Shown piece after piece: positions 23,146 to 34,050 of a stretch of 64,000 bases of DNA. The stretch's first letter is position 1. Each line of letters begins with the position of its first letter. The notes beneath the pieces were generated by a model that saw only the letters and a program-made list of their open reading frames with translations, had not been told where the DNA came from and made no database searches. The DNA is from Diphasiastrum complanatum (taxonomy: Eukaryota; Streptophyta; Lycopodiopsida; Lycopodiales; Lycopodiaceae), in the NCBI GenBank assembly GCA_029204225.1, contig CM055095.1, forward strand, positions 42,065,723-42,129,722, given 5' to 3'. A program made the translations under genes and the position numbers.

Positions 23146-23371
23146 GTGGTTGCTCCATAGTGTGTTTCCCTTATAGATGGTTTGTGTAAGGTAGAGAGTA
23201 GACGCCGCTGCAAAGAAAAATGGTAAGCAGGTGCAACTACAAATGCTTGCTGAAGTACTCGACTCTCCGGCTCTTCCACTTGCAAAGTGACTGAGATTAT
23301 GATTCAGTACACAACATTGAATTGCGAGTATCCAAGTTCTCATTGACTGCATTCAAGTGTTCCCATCCTCT

Positions 23372-24038
23372 GTGGAGGACAGTACCAGTATGGCCTGTTT
23401 ACAGAGAGTAAAGTACATTAACTTACAGATGCATTTCATTCGTCAAAACTCAAGACAAATGTGGAAATCTCAACAAAACTAGAATTTGCCAATGTCTTAT
23501 CAACTTGTTATTGATTTGGTTGATCTCTTTATAGATCAAGTACATCCACGAGCTGTGTACTGTCCAACAGACCTTCACACGTGTGAAGAGTGCCTAGTCA
23601 TCCAGATTCACCAATGGGAGTCATATGTGCTCATTTCCCAAAGTTGACTATTCTCTTTGGCTAGAAAACAAAAAGCTAGTCTTCCACATTTATAAGAATA
23701 TTCCCTATAAAATAGGATCTAATGGAATCTTCCTATCTTATCTTTTAGAAGCTTGTTCACACGTGTGAATGGTATCTTGACATGTGTGAGTAATAACTCA
23801 TTCACATGGAAGTCCATTCTATTTACAAAAAGTTTGACCAATTTGACCATTTTCAAGATTCTACTCAAAGGTCAATTTCACACTAGTGTAGATCAAGCTA
23901 AAACCAATCTAACTTAATAAAAATGACTTACGTACATTCTTTCACACGTGGGAACAGACTCCACACGTGTGAGATCCTATCAAGCTCAAATAACTTGAGA
24001 TCTACAAGATACAACAAGTTGGAAGTGATATTTTAACA
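23372..24038 (-). repeat. Inverted, 3'-truncated LTR of the Copia G family
   Basis: The reverse complement starts TGTTAAAATATCACTTCC at 24038 and follows the Copia G LTR for about 667 bp, past the point where the right piece stops and into the part held by the left piece. It then breaks off near CTGTCCTCCACA. No internal sequence or partner accompanies it. With 22118-22560 it forms a 443-bp inverted repeat separated by about 1.0 kb. Confidence 0.88.
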
Positions 24039-24059
24039 CCCCTCACCTCGGCTCAGTCG

Positions 24060-24290
24060 AGTTCCTTTATCTCCACGTGCACTACGACTCAGCGGTTGAG
24101 ATCCCAACAAACTTTGTGGCTCGGTCGAGATCCCAAGAAACTCAACGACTCTGTCGAGATCCCAAGAAACTCAGTGACTTGGTCGAGATCCCAACAAACT
24201 CTGTGGCTCGGTCGAGATCCCAATAAACTCACTTGGTCCAGATCTCTGCCTATGTTCCGGCTCGGTCGAGATCCCCAAACAAAATTCTCA
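24060..24290. repeat. Minisatellite with core CTCGGTCGAGATCCCAA
   Basis: About seven imperfect units of roughly 28-30 bp containing GGTCGAGATCCCAA(C/G)AAACTC. Inside element F. Confidence 0.85.
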
Positions 24291-24936
24291 CGGTTCCTTG
24301 AATTCTTCCGCGAGCACCCAAATGCACCATATAAGTAGCCATAATAGAAAAATTTGGCCATGAATCTTCAAAATTTCCTGTGGTTCCTGCAGTTTCTACG
24401 AGCACTAAAATGTTTCATGGATTTCAAAATGTTATCCATTTCAATTTGTAAATTTTTTTAATACCCCCCTTCTAAGTTGTATATAACCCATTTTACAAGT
24501 ATTTCTATAATTTCCATAACTTTCTTGTTTGAGCTTGGATTCTAGTGTAGTAAAAATGAAAATTGGTCATAACGACGAGCCTAACACTATTGAGCTATTG
24601 AAATTGTGTAATTATTACTTTTAAAATTGTTTTCAAGACCCCATTTTACCTTCAGTCAAAATTCTTTGTGTTTTGTTACAAATTTTCAAATCTTCATATC
24701 TCCGTTTTAGATCGGATTCAAACACTATAGAAAGCAAAACTGTTCGTGGTGACAGATTGAAGACAATTGGTACTTCATTTTAATTTGTTACACTTTCCAT
24801 TTACAACCACTTTATTCTTCGAGGACTCAGAATCTTTAAGTGGGTGGAGAAGAGCAATTTTACCAGCTTGTAAAATAGCATTCTGAATATATTTCAGACG
24901 GTGAATTCATAGTCCACAAGTCTTCACTAGTCATTA

Positions 24937-26637
24937 ATGATGGATCGTTATAGTCAAAACCATCAATTTCCATCTATTGATGAAATACTCTTCAAATGCC
25001 TATCAGAAATGTGCTTCAACCACATTCTTCCAAATCCATTCATGCTGCTAGTTTTATGGAGTTACGCAATATGATGGATCATGTACTTGCTCTGGAGCAT
25101 TTATCTACAAACCATATCAATGAATGGTGGAAAGTCACTGCTCAATGGAAACCTTATTGTTACAACCAACGACTGTTTGAATACGTTAGTCCTACCTTTG
25201 ATGGAAGCATTCACTCCATTAATGTAGACAATTGGCTAGAAGATTTGGATTATAACTTCTATTATAGTGTATTGGTGACAGTAGTATGCTTTTCTTTGCT
25301 TCATCAGATTTCCAAGGACGTGCTCAATCATGGTGGAACATCATTCACGACTTTCTTTTTGAGAACTGGTTAACTTTCAAAAGAGTTTGTACACAGATCT
25401 TCAATTGATCTAACTTCATCCAATGGTGTCCTTTGAACCAGATAAATACAGTTGCTGAGTACAGTCGAGAATTCCAACAGATGAATTCAATATTTGATTA
25501 TGGAGAAGTATATCTTGTACAATGCTATATATATGGCTTACAACCTCAATATCAGAGCATTGTAAAAAATTATCAAAGGCTTAAGCTGGAAGCTGAAAGG
25601 AAAGAAGAACAATCCAAGTGGTTTGAGGAAATGAAGATGCGGATTCAGAAAGTGAGTGTATACACTAAAGCATCAGTGGATCGACAACCACATGTGCATG
25701 AAAGGGAAGAAACTTTCGAAGATGAAGATTATCCCAACAATGAGTCTGATGAGCAAAGTGCCAGTGGTGAAGCAGTTGAGCAAAGCGATGATAACGTTCA
25801 GATGAGAAAAGCGATAATAAAAGTCAAGTCCCAGATCCAGATACAGTTGCAGGCAACAAAAGTCCAATTCAAGATTCAGATCAAGTTACAACATTAGATG
25901 GTGAAAATTTGAATTCAGACAAAAGTCAAGATTCAGATCAGGATGTGAAGATAATTGAACATCCTTTTGAGTTTCATTTCAACCATCAAAGTTCGGAATT
26001 TGACCTACATCAATGCCTTAATCTAGTCAATGAACAAGCAACTATGCATCGTCAGATTGAGAATATTGCTATGCTCGAAGAAAGTCGATTAAGACATTCA
26101 CCAAACTTTCAGATTGAGGACTATATGACATCGACATTCCATGGCTTGGAATTGAGTGGCTATTTACAGGATCCAATCTACGGACCAATTCATTTCGATT
26201 TGGAAGCTTTCAAGGATATTTTTATTTTTGAAAACAATCTAATGGAGTATGAGGTATTCAACAAGGATATTGTCCACAATGAAGAGATTTCATTATCTCA
26301 TATAAAACCAACTTGTATCAATACTTTGGATTATTGTTCAATGCCTCATAGATCCATTTTACAAGATCTTCAAGTGCCTTCCATTGGAGAATCCTATTCC
26401 TATGGATTCTCCAAAACTCAAAAGCCAAATTGTAATTCACGTGCATATTCAGAATGTATGGATCTGAATAATGATTGGGAACATTCTCTCAAGCAACCAA
26501 CACTCTATAGGAAGCTGATTTTAAAATATGCCATCAACCTATATCAGTTTCTTTGGAGAGGTTTACATTGCTCAATGGACTCTACGGTAGAAGAGCCAGA
26601 TGCAAGACAAAATCAAGAATCCAAGAGAATTGGATAA
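24937..26637 (+). pseudogene. Element F gag-like protein, broken
   Basis: Likely starts at ATG 24937 (MMDRYSQNHQFPSIDEILFK), then shifts frame near 24990. The matrix/capsid part has FEYVSPTFDGSIHSINVDNW. A further shifted frame has FASSDFQGRAQSWW and FENWLTFKRV, and then NQINTVAEYSREFQQMNSIF and CYIYGLQPQYQS. This is the Retrotrans_gag layout typical of Ty3/Gypsy-type elements (P.FDG...W, then A..WW, then F...F). A long acidic C-terminal extension (25690-26637, open 242 codons) resembles nothing I know. No zinc knuckle, protease or RT was found before the 3' LTR. Confidence 0.7.
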
Positions 26638-26958
26638 GCATCCGAATTGGTATGATGTCAAGGAAGCAGTCAAAGGAGGATATTGGGTGACACACTCTGT
26701 CCATTCCATACAGATTGGTTACCCACAAGCAATATGGTGCTTCATCAAACTCTTCTTCGACCATCAGTTTTCCTCCATGAGAACAAGGATTACAGTCTGA
26801 AGCCAACAAAATAATTTCAATTTGACAACTTTGGATTTTTAATGAGGCAATACGTTTTTGGAAGACACATCCTCAATCATGACTACTAAACCAAGGCGAT
26901 GAAGCTGATCAAACAAGCATCTTCATTTTTTAGGACAAAAATGTTTAAGTAGGGGGAG

Positions 26959-27335
26959 TGTCATGTACTTTTAGTACATCAGTGCAATATAATATCCATT
27001 GTAAGCTTTGTAGGCCCAAAAGGAGCTACTAGCCTTAATAACAAGGCGGTTCCCTCTTTAGGCCCTCCAAAGTAATTAATAAGGATAATAGGCCAACAAG
27101 GGCCCAATGTAGTTTAAATAACACTTAACAAGGGCTAGGTCTCATGTGCCCTATCCACATGAATCAATGCTCATGTTCATATCTTGTACTCTTTCTTTCA
27201 TTACTAATGTGATTCTATGGTGATTTCCATGTTTCTAGCTTTCTATTGATATGCTATCATGATTGTCTTGTTCTCTTCTTGCTTTTAGCTTTTCTTCATT
27301 GTTATTGCTATTAGTTTGGGATTTGGCACATGACA
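26959..27335 (+). repeat. 3' LTR of element F
   Basis: Starts TGTCATGTACTTTTAGTACA after the polypurine tract TAGGGGGAG and ends CATGACA. It carries an internal deletion relative to the left LTR. Confidence 0.92.
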
Positions 27336-28640
27336 ACTTGAGACCTTTGGGATACAACACATACTTCATAACCACTAGCCTCAAAACCATATGGTGATGA
27401 GGATGTGTAAGCCATTCTAGATATGTTGTATCTTAAGTCCCCCAATTTCCCTAACAAAGAGGGACTTGAAATCCTCACTGGTGTTAAAATCATCAAAAAT
27501 AGCTGATTACAAGACCCGAGATTCAGAAGGTACATATTATTATTTGTTGCTCCTCCTTTGCTTACAAAAATTGAGCATGAAAGAAAACGAGAAATTGAGA
27601 TTCAACTTTTTTTTGCAAAGCAAAGATGAAAATATCAATTACTATTTGTGTGCAACAATGAATATTTTTTAAATGCAGTAGAGGTTTGTCGCAAAGCTTA
27701 CAAAGTTGTTCATGTAACTCATAGCTTCAAAGAACGCATGCATGACTTCAAAAAAATTCAACATTACAAGGATCTGTACATGTTCGAACTATCTCTCCAA
27801 ATGCTTTAAATGCAATTGCTTGGCTAAAGCATTTTGTAGATGTGCTTGGAAATTTTTTGTCAAATTTTTTATATTTGTACTTGCAGATAATTTTACAAAA
27901 TTAGACATATTTATTTTGTACAAGGAGTTCGCCAAGGCAAAAAAGGTTGCCTAGTTAAGTTACTCATATTTTTTTAGGATTTGAAAAAGAGATTCTGGTT
28001 TACTAAAGATTCTCAAGAAATCATGAATGACAATATGTTCTAGTTGTGAGTTGTAAAAATCTGCCAAACAACTTGAAAAAATACCAATGATGAGCAAAGT
28101 AAAAATTAAATAAGTCAATGATTTCTATATCTTTTTTTGAAATTAATATGTTAAATTACGAAATATTTGATATGTTATGATATCATTATATTTTTCCTAA
28201 CTATTTTAATAATATCTCTAGTGAATGTTGCCCTTCAAGTGCAAAGATATCAACAAACAATAAAAAGACAAAAACTAGTCACACATCGAAAAAAAAATGT
28301 CTAGAGTATATCCTCAGAGATATCTCGGCCTTGTCATTGATGACATGAATCATAAAAAGATGATGTTATGTCATTTTATTAGAGTGCCATAGAATTTAAA
28401 TTCATTCCGTTGGAGCACTTGTATTCAAATTCATCTCGTTAATGGCACTGTTCAAGGTATTTTTTAATTATTCCAACATTTGAAACGAACCAAATTTAAC
28501 AATCACCACAAGATATTCTACGATTTTGGTGAAAATTTTCTTTTTCCTTAGGCCTCTCTACCCACTCCATTGACAGATTTCAACATGAATTGTTCAAAGT
28601 CTCTAATGATCTTTGTAATGTCTTATTGGGTTTTAGTAGA
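27336..28640. other. No clear feature
   Basis: Right flank of element F. AT-rich, with no domain, terminal repeat or structured RNA that I can recognise. Confidence 0.45.
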
Positions 28641-28648
28641 ACATAAGT

Positions 28649-28853
28649 TCACAATATGAAATTTTTATAGCTTCATAGTAAGTTTTTTTTTTTTTTGGGT
28701 GCTAGAGGGAGGGCCTGAACAAAGTAAACTTTATGAATCCTACATAACTTCACAATATGACATTTTTATAGTTTCATAGTAAGCTCTTTTTCTTTGGGCT
28801 CTACAGACTACAGGGAGGGCTTGAACATAGTAAGCTCTATAAATCCTATGTGT
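28649..28853. repeat. Tandem duplication of about 102 bp
   Basis: The block TTCACAATATGAAATTTTTA...AGTAAACTTTATGAATCCTA recurs once (from about 28750) with some substitutions and a shortened T run. It lies directly left of the hAT-type element. Confidence 0.75.
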
Positions 28854-28861
28854 CTTTGAAC

Positions 28862-29572
28862 CATAGTTGCACAGAATCACGTTTTCGGGAGGAGACGTTT
28901 CGGAAACCGCGTTTCTCCTCCCAGAATCGCAAAAAAAAAAAAAAAATTATGATTTTTTTTTTTTTTTTTGGAAAAATAGCTTATGGCTGAAATTTGTTTT
29001 AGGGGATCAATGGTCAAACGAGCATTTTTCCTCTCAGAAGTGCAGTACGTGGGGCACAAACAAATCTTATTGTCAATAGCTATATGGTTGTTATTTGCTC
29101 TGGTTTTCAATAAATGCTCAGGGGGTTCAGGGGGCGGTAGCCCCCCAAGAAACAGGGGGTCCGGGGGGCGGTAGCCCCCAGGTGAGGGGTTTGGGGGGCA
29201 ATGCCCCCCAACGGCAGGGTCCGGGGGCTGCCGGTAGACCCCGGCCCCGACGGTAAGACCTCTTCATGACTTGGCCTTCCACTCCCTGAGCGAATACACA
29301 CTTATTGGGACCATCTGTGATCGTAACAGACATGCTAGAGGTTAGTTTTGAATTTTTATCCTTCACAGAACCCAACATGGATTAATGCACCTGAACTGGA
29401 CCATCCTGCACCCGAAACAGTCGGCAAATTACACAGTAATTATGCTCTTAATTAGAGCATTTCATCTGATACCCATATTGCCCCAAAAAAAAACCCAATT
29501 AAAAAAAAAAAACGTTTCTGAAATTTTTTCAAAAGTTTTCGAAACGCGTTTCAGAAATGCAGTGCAACTATG
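28862..29572. mobile_element. Non-autonomous hAT-type element, 711 bp
   Basis: Ends are the 11-bp inverted repeat CATAGTTGCAC / GTGCAACTATG. The flanks are a perfect 8-bp duplication CTTTGAAC (28854-28861 and 29573-29580), the hallmark of hAT transposition. There is no transposase. Its right end, read in reverse, aligns with the left end of the autonomous hAT at 61837 (ATATGGGTAT(C/T)AGAT, then TAATTAAG, then TCAGGTGCAT(T/A)AATCC), so it is probably mobilised by that family. Poly-A/poly-T runs and three GC-rich hairpins lie inside. Confidence 0.88.
29129..29211. repeat. Three GC-rich hairpin units
   Basis: GGGGGCGGTAGCCCCC occurs twice (29129-29146, 29163-29179), followed by GGGGGGCAATGCCCCCC (about 29193-29210). 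Each is a near-perfect stem of 5-7 G:C pairs with a small loop. They stand out in AT-rich surroundings. Confidence 0.8.
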
Positions 29573-30639
29573 CTTTGAACTTAGGCTTTATATTTATGTA
29601 AATATTATGTTAAATGTAAAATAGGAGAATGGTGATCATTATTGGAATTCAACAATTTTCACTTTTTTTATAGAGTTTATTTTGGAAAGAAAATGTCAAT
29701 TCCATTATTCGAATTTGTCGGCTTTTTGACTTGGGGGTGACAAGTTTTTGCAAAGAATTGATAGTGTCCTTTAACCAACTAGTTGATTTCAAATTTAATT
29801 TACCAATTACTTCAAAATTAACTAACAACGAAGGAATTCTCTAAACTTGAAAATTACTATGCTTTTCATATAAAAATTTGTGCAGATCATGCTGAAAAAC
29901 AACCCATTTGTACATAGAAACAGAGAACATGGGTCAGTATTTTTGGGTTTTAAGCAAAATAGAGAGAGTCATACATATACATTTCCTATTTTAAAGCTAC
30001 ACTAGGTACATGAGTTCAGAAGTGCAGACTCCAGACTTGTCCTGAGACAGTAATAGTGGTGCTTGTTAATGGAGGGTGTAAGGCTGAGCTTTTCCCACTC
30101 TTCAATCAACATGTGAAAATGCCTGCAACAAGTGACCGGTCCTTCCAATTTCAGCAGCTGCAGTGCCTAATTGGAGCGTAGGCCCACCAAATTGGCCCAA
30201 GTAACGGACACGGACGCGCCAGCCCCTCCCCCGGCCCCTCCCTCGCCTCTGGCTCTTGGCCAAGGCACAGGGACCTCACATATTTAAAGTACTCCAATGG
30301 AGCTACGGTTCCAACGATGTGTCCTAAGGGCATACAGCAGACCAGTTAGATTTTTGACACGTATCAATCTGCCACTTGGACTCAGTTCAAATGGTGTATC
30401 GCGTGGCAAGATGTGAACGATCAACATGAGATCCAACGGTCAGAATTTGAAGTAATTCAGTGTAATAACTACGGTGTGAGGAGGCCAGGCCGCCAGAGCG
30501 ACCTGGCCAGAAGAATCCCGAGAGTATGCCGTGTACGTATGTTGTATTGTGGTTTTTAGTTTATTGCCTTGAGAAACGTTTAATCTTTAAAAATATTTTT
30601 ATGTTGTACTATTTTCATTTATTTATAATATTGTCGTAG
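29573..30639. other. No clear feature
   Basis: No coding or element ends recognised. The stretch 30160-30270 is GC-richer without a convincing frame. This is the far upstream region of MADS copy 1. Confidence 0.4.
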
Positions 30640-30828
30640 TGGTTGCAGTTTTTAGTCCTTCCCAGTTTGGACATGCCAATTGCTACTCCGCCTAAAAATG
30701 GAAGACCCGTATTTTGGCTACGAGGACAACGGCTAACTGAAAAAGGCAAAAGACCTAAGGGTCAAGGTATTTCTCTTTTGTTCTTGGCCCTTGGCCCTTG
30801 ACTCGAACCAAGCTTTTGGTATTGGAGT

Positions 30829-30831
<3 letters not shown>

Positions 30832-30862
<31 letters not shown>
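30832..30862. repeat. (GA)n tract upstream of MADS copy 1
   Basis: About 15 GA units roughly 1.4 kb before the ATG. The matching place in copy 2 (near 44178) has only about three, so the tract expanded in copy 1. GA runs are known binding places for plant BPC-type factors; a role here is inference. Confidence 0.8.
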
Positions 30863-30868
<6 letters not shown>

Positions 30869-31213
30869 ACTCGGGAGAGAAAGAGACGTTTAGATTTCCA
30901 CGCGAAGGGAGGGATTCATTTGAACTTGTATATGGCAAGCCAAATCTGTCCATAGTTTTGTTTTTGTCAACTGCCAGCTTAAAGAATAACAGTATTATGT
31001 CGTTCCGGGATCTGGATTTTCTGAATTCTGATCATCCTGCTGGAGCTGAGGTCAAATTAATCTGTCATCCGCGTGCAAGGAGGAAATAGTTTATAAGAAA
31101 GTGGATGCCGTTGATTTACTGTAAAAATCCTCTCTTACATAAGGGAGGAAACAAAAATCCCTTCTGATATTTTGTGTAGTATTTGTGAGCTCCAGTCACT
31201 GAAGTTTTCAACA

Positions 31214-31465
31214 TGAGCAGTCTGTGATGCAAGCAGAAATGACGGGGGGGTGTTAGATCTAGCAAAGCCCTTCGAAAACACGATCTGTCCACTGAGCGAA
31301 ATTATCATGAATAAAATCTAGTAGTACTCTTCGAAACCAATGCATCTGTGATGTGAGTCTAATTGTCATGGGATTAGATCTAGCAAAGCCCTTCTTAAAG
31401 CTATCATCTGTGCCGTGAGTCCAAATTACCATGGTATCAGATTCAAGGTCCTTCGAATTGAACTC
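31214..31465 (+). repeat. ~63-bp tandem array upstream of MADS copy 1 (four units)
   Basis: Units begin near 31214, 31283, 31344 and 31405. Each shows (G/A)CATCTGTG..GTGAG, then AAAT(T/G)A, then TTAGATCTAGCAAAGCCCTT. The counterpart in copy 2 (44560-44695) has two units. The array lies 0.8-1.0 kb upstream of the ATG and could be part of a repeated regulatory block. Confidence 0.7.
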
Positions 31466-32235
31466 ATAGCCGGAGCCTAACAGTTTTATTCCATCTGAGT
31501 CCGAGGCTATTACATGTGATGGGAAAATTGAAAACAGACTCTATCAAAAGCGTAGTATAGCATTTAAGAGCTTCAGCCCTTGTATTACAAGATTTAGCAA
31601 AGCCTTTTACAAACCTTATCACAGGAGAGATGCTAATTAGAAACAGCAAGAGCGTAACTATCTAATCCGTATGACCACACAAGTCGTGGAAAATCTGAAG
31701 CGAAGCGTAAAGTATTCTAAGGCTTCAGCCTTGGTATTCAGCTTAATAGGTTTAACAATATAATAGTCCTAGAATATTACATGCAGTGGAAAAATTGATT
31801 ACAAACTCTTACAAAAGCGTAGGATATGGTATGAAGTATGAAGGCTTCAGCCCCATTATCATTGGGGATTATGCGGAAGAAGATGCTGCGGGTCTGGCTG
31901 CGCCGATGCTACTATGCAGGACTAGTTTCAAAGCTATAAATGGGAACAAGCTACTCCTCGAGTCCAAGTACATCTTTGCTGGTCCCATCGGTCCCATCTC
32001 CTGCACTGAGTATTTATTTCTCTCTTCAAAACGTCCCCAAAGGCTACTGCTTGAAGCACATGCAAATTCTCTGGAAAGTGCCGTGTTAGCAAAAAGGACT
32101 TACAAGCAAGCACTGTGTTGGATAATCTTGGACGTGTGCTCCTCATTCTCGTCGAAATAGATAGCAGTTAGGCTCTCGGGGACAAGCTACAGCGTCACCG
32201 AAGAACTCGTGAAAGGAAGGCAAGAGCTCGGCACC

Positions 32236-32417
32236 ATGGGCCGGGGAAAGATAGAAATCAAGAGGATCGAGAATGCGACTAGTCGACAAGTGACGTTTTC
32301 CAAACGGCGAGGGGGACTGCTGAAGAAAGCTCACGAGCTTTCTGTCCTGTGTGATGCGCAAGTTGCTCTCATTATTTTCTCTAGCACGGGGAAGCTATTC
32401 GAGTATGCTAGCCCCAG
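32236..32417 (+). CDS. MADS-box exon 1, copy 1 (type II MIKC)
   Basis: This exon encodes the DNA-binding MADS domain of a plant transcription factor that dimerises and binds CArG boxes in the nucleus. It starts at ATG in a strong context (GCACCATGG). It ends at a donor AG|GTATGA, giving 182 nt (60 codons plus two bases), the usual exon-1 size of MIKC genes. The protein begins [40 protein letters not shown] is the recognition helix region, and [14 protein letters not shown] is the dimerisation strand. Residues expected for DNA contact (GRGK, R/K run) are intact. I/K/C exons were not found downstream in the window. The subfamily is uncertain: by eye it fits AGL15-, GGM13/B-sister- or TM3-like groups. 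Confidence 0.93.
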
Positions 32418-34050
32418 GTATGACCTTTCCTCATTCTCCATACTTGTCACCATGCTTTAAATCTCCTGTAACAATTTGAGTTTCAGTTGAAGGCATGCTT
32501 CTCATTGTTTTCTGCCTTCTCCTGATTCTTGAGTGACGCAAACGGTGCAACTTCTTGTAAGACATCAATTAGATCTTTGAGTTGATAATTTTGTGCTTAG
32601 ATATGCTTGCAAAAGCAACTACTGACGAGCCAGCGGCTTCAGTGCCATCGTAGAGGCCTTCGAAGAGTCCGACGAACCACGGATTCTAGACTTTGATTTA
32701 GTGTTAGACGGATAAAGTTATGTCTCTTGCGTGGTTTTTTTGACACATACTACCTAAGGCTATGCTCTATTACAAGGTCTTTTCTTAGCTGTGTCCTCGG
32801 TAGTATCGTCTTTGATAGACTGCCATATCGAAGAAGTGGCCCTATAATGCCGAGAGGTGTGGTTCTCTCGGTTGTACGAGAAAAGTTCAGCTGGCAAAAT
32901 ATAGTGCTCTGTAAATTCCCTGTTTACTTTTGTCACTCTGTAGCATCGTTTGTGTCCTTGATTCTTTGTAGTCTAAAATAACGTGGACGTGGCACGAGAT
33001 CCTGTAAAGATATCAGACGCACTCTTCCAGCCCGATGCATGAGTAGCTTTTTTCCCATAGTAAAATCGAAGCTTATACATGAGAAATTCCGAGTCAGTAA
33101 CTAGATAAGATGTGAAGGTAAGCATAGCATCAATAAGAAGCATACTTTGACCAGGAGGTGACCATTGAAGAAGATGATTAAAATTTATAATATGTCTAGG
33201 ACGGAACCAGTATTATAAGCGATTTCTTATAGGTTTAAAAGGAAAAGGATCCAAAACATTCTTTCTACTCAAGATAAAGAAATTGACAATTTTCCTCGAA
33301 CAAGAGTTTAACTTTTTATTTAATTCGCTCCTATTCATTGCTGACCTTAATCGCATAGCTAAGTTTCGATCCAATAAATTGATAAGATGTGAATATAAGC
33401 ATCGGTTCCAATAAGAAGCATTGCAACTTAAACTAAAATTTTGTCTAACCACATTTCTTATCAACACAATTTGGCAGGGTGCGACCATCGAAAAACACCA
33501 TACACAACGTATAATCTGTGTAGGGACTTACAGAACCCGTGCTGCAAACGACTCAAGAAAAGTTTTAACAGGAAAAGATACCAAACGTTCTGATCCTCAC
33601 GTTAACTTCCTTGTCAACATTACGAAATTTACGCTATTTTGAATATATAGGTTATACGTTTTTATCTATTGATTGCTGGCTGTTCATAGTTACGTGGTAG
33701 TAATATGTTCAAGCCCAAATAATACGTATGCCAGTTGCAGAAACGGATGTGATAAACATTGGTGCTTGTGATGTTTCACACAGCAACAGGTTTGATCCGT
33801 AAGGCTTTACCATTTTCATCTTGCATTGTCAGAGAGGTGAAGGTTCTGTGAAGCTCGTCTTATTATAGTGATACAGTTTCACTCTCGTTGGCAGCAGGCT
33901 TGGCTCATGGCAGCGAATGATTTATTACTTTCATCATACACGATCTAATAGAGCTATAACCGAACCTCCTGGTAGAGTATGAGGTCGATTGTTTCCGTCT
34001 CTGGAGGTTGCTTTGTATCGGTCTGATTCACATGTTTGTGTGTTTGGAAC
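32418..34050 (+). other. Start of intron 1, copy 1
   Basis: It begins with a consensus donor and stays alignable with copy 2 until about 34050. No I-domain exon with the right phase was found. Confidence 0.6.

Larger units (their letters stand above)
10359..27335 (+). mobile_element. Element F: gag-only LTR retrotransposon, outer shell of a nest
   Basis: Two related LTRs (10359-10866 and 26959-27335) share TGTCATGTACTTTTAGTACA starts and CATGACA ends. A PBS (TGGTATCAGAGCA) follows the left LTR and a polypurine tract (TAGGGGGAG) abuts the right one. The flanks read GGGAACT and ACTTGAG, compatible with a short but not exact target duplication. Only gag-like coding (24937-26637) was found and no pol, so it resembles the known class of terminal-repeat elements with GAG (TR-GAG), mobilised in trans. 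E2 with Copia G has landed inside it, so about 17 kb now spans the two LTRs. Confidence 0.85.
30640..34050 (+). repeat. Segmental duplication, copy 1 (MADS locus)
   Basis: Colinear with 44000-47300. Anchors include CCCAGTTTGGACATGCCA (30662 and 44021), the upstream region, exon 1, intron blocks such as GATAAGATGTGA...TAAGCATAGCA, and GCTTGGCTCAT near 33900 and 47190. Copies have drifted by many substitutions and indels except in exon 1, where they are nearly identical. Confidence 0.85.

Noticed and set aside
10354-27340. Exact target-site duplication for element F
   Set aside because: Flanks GAACT and ACTTG overlap only partly, so I do not claim an exact duplication.
27742-27954. Cysteine-containing 70-codon frame as a small secreted peptide
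   Set aside because: No signal peptide, no repeat of the pattern nearby and no conserved spacing recognised.
29127-29378. Proline-rich minus-strand frames in the 711-bp hAT
   Set aside because: Caused by the three GC hairpins; the element has no transposase signature.
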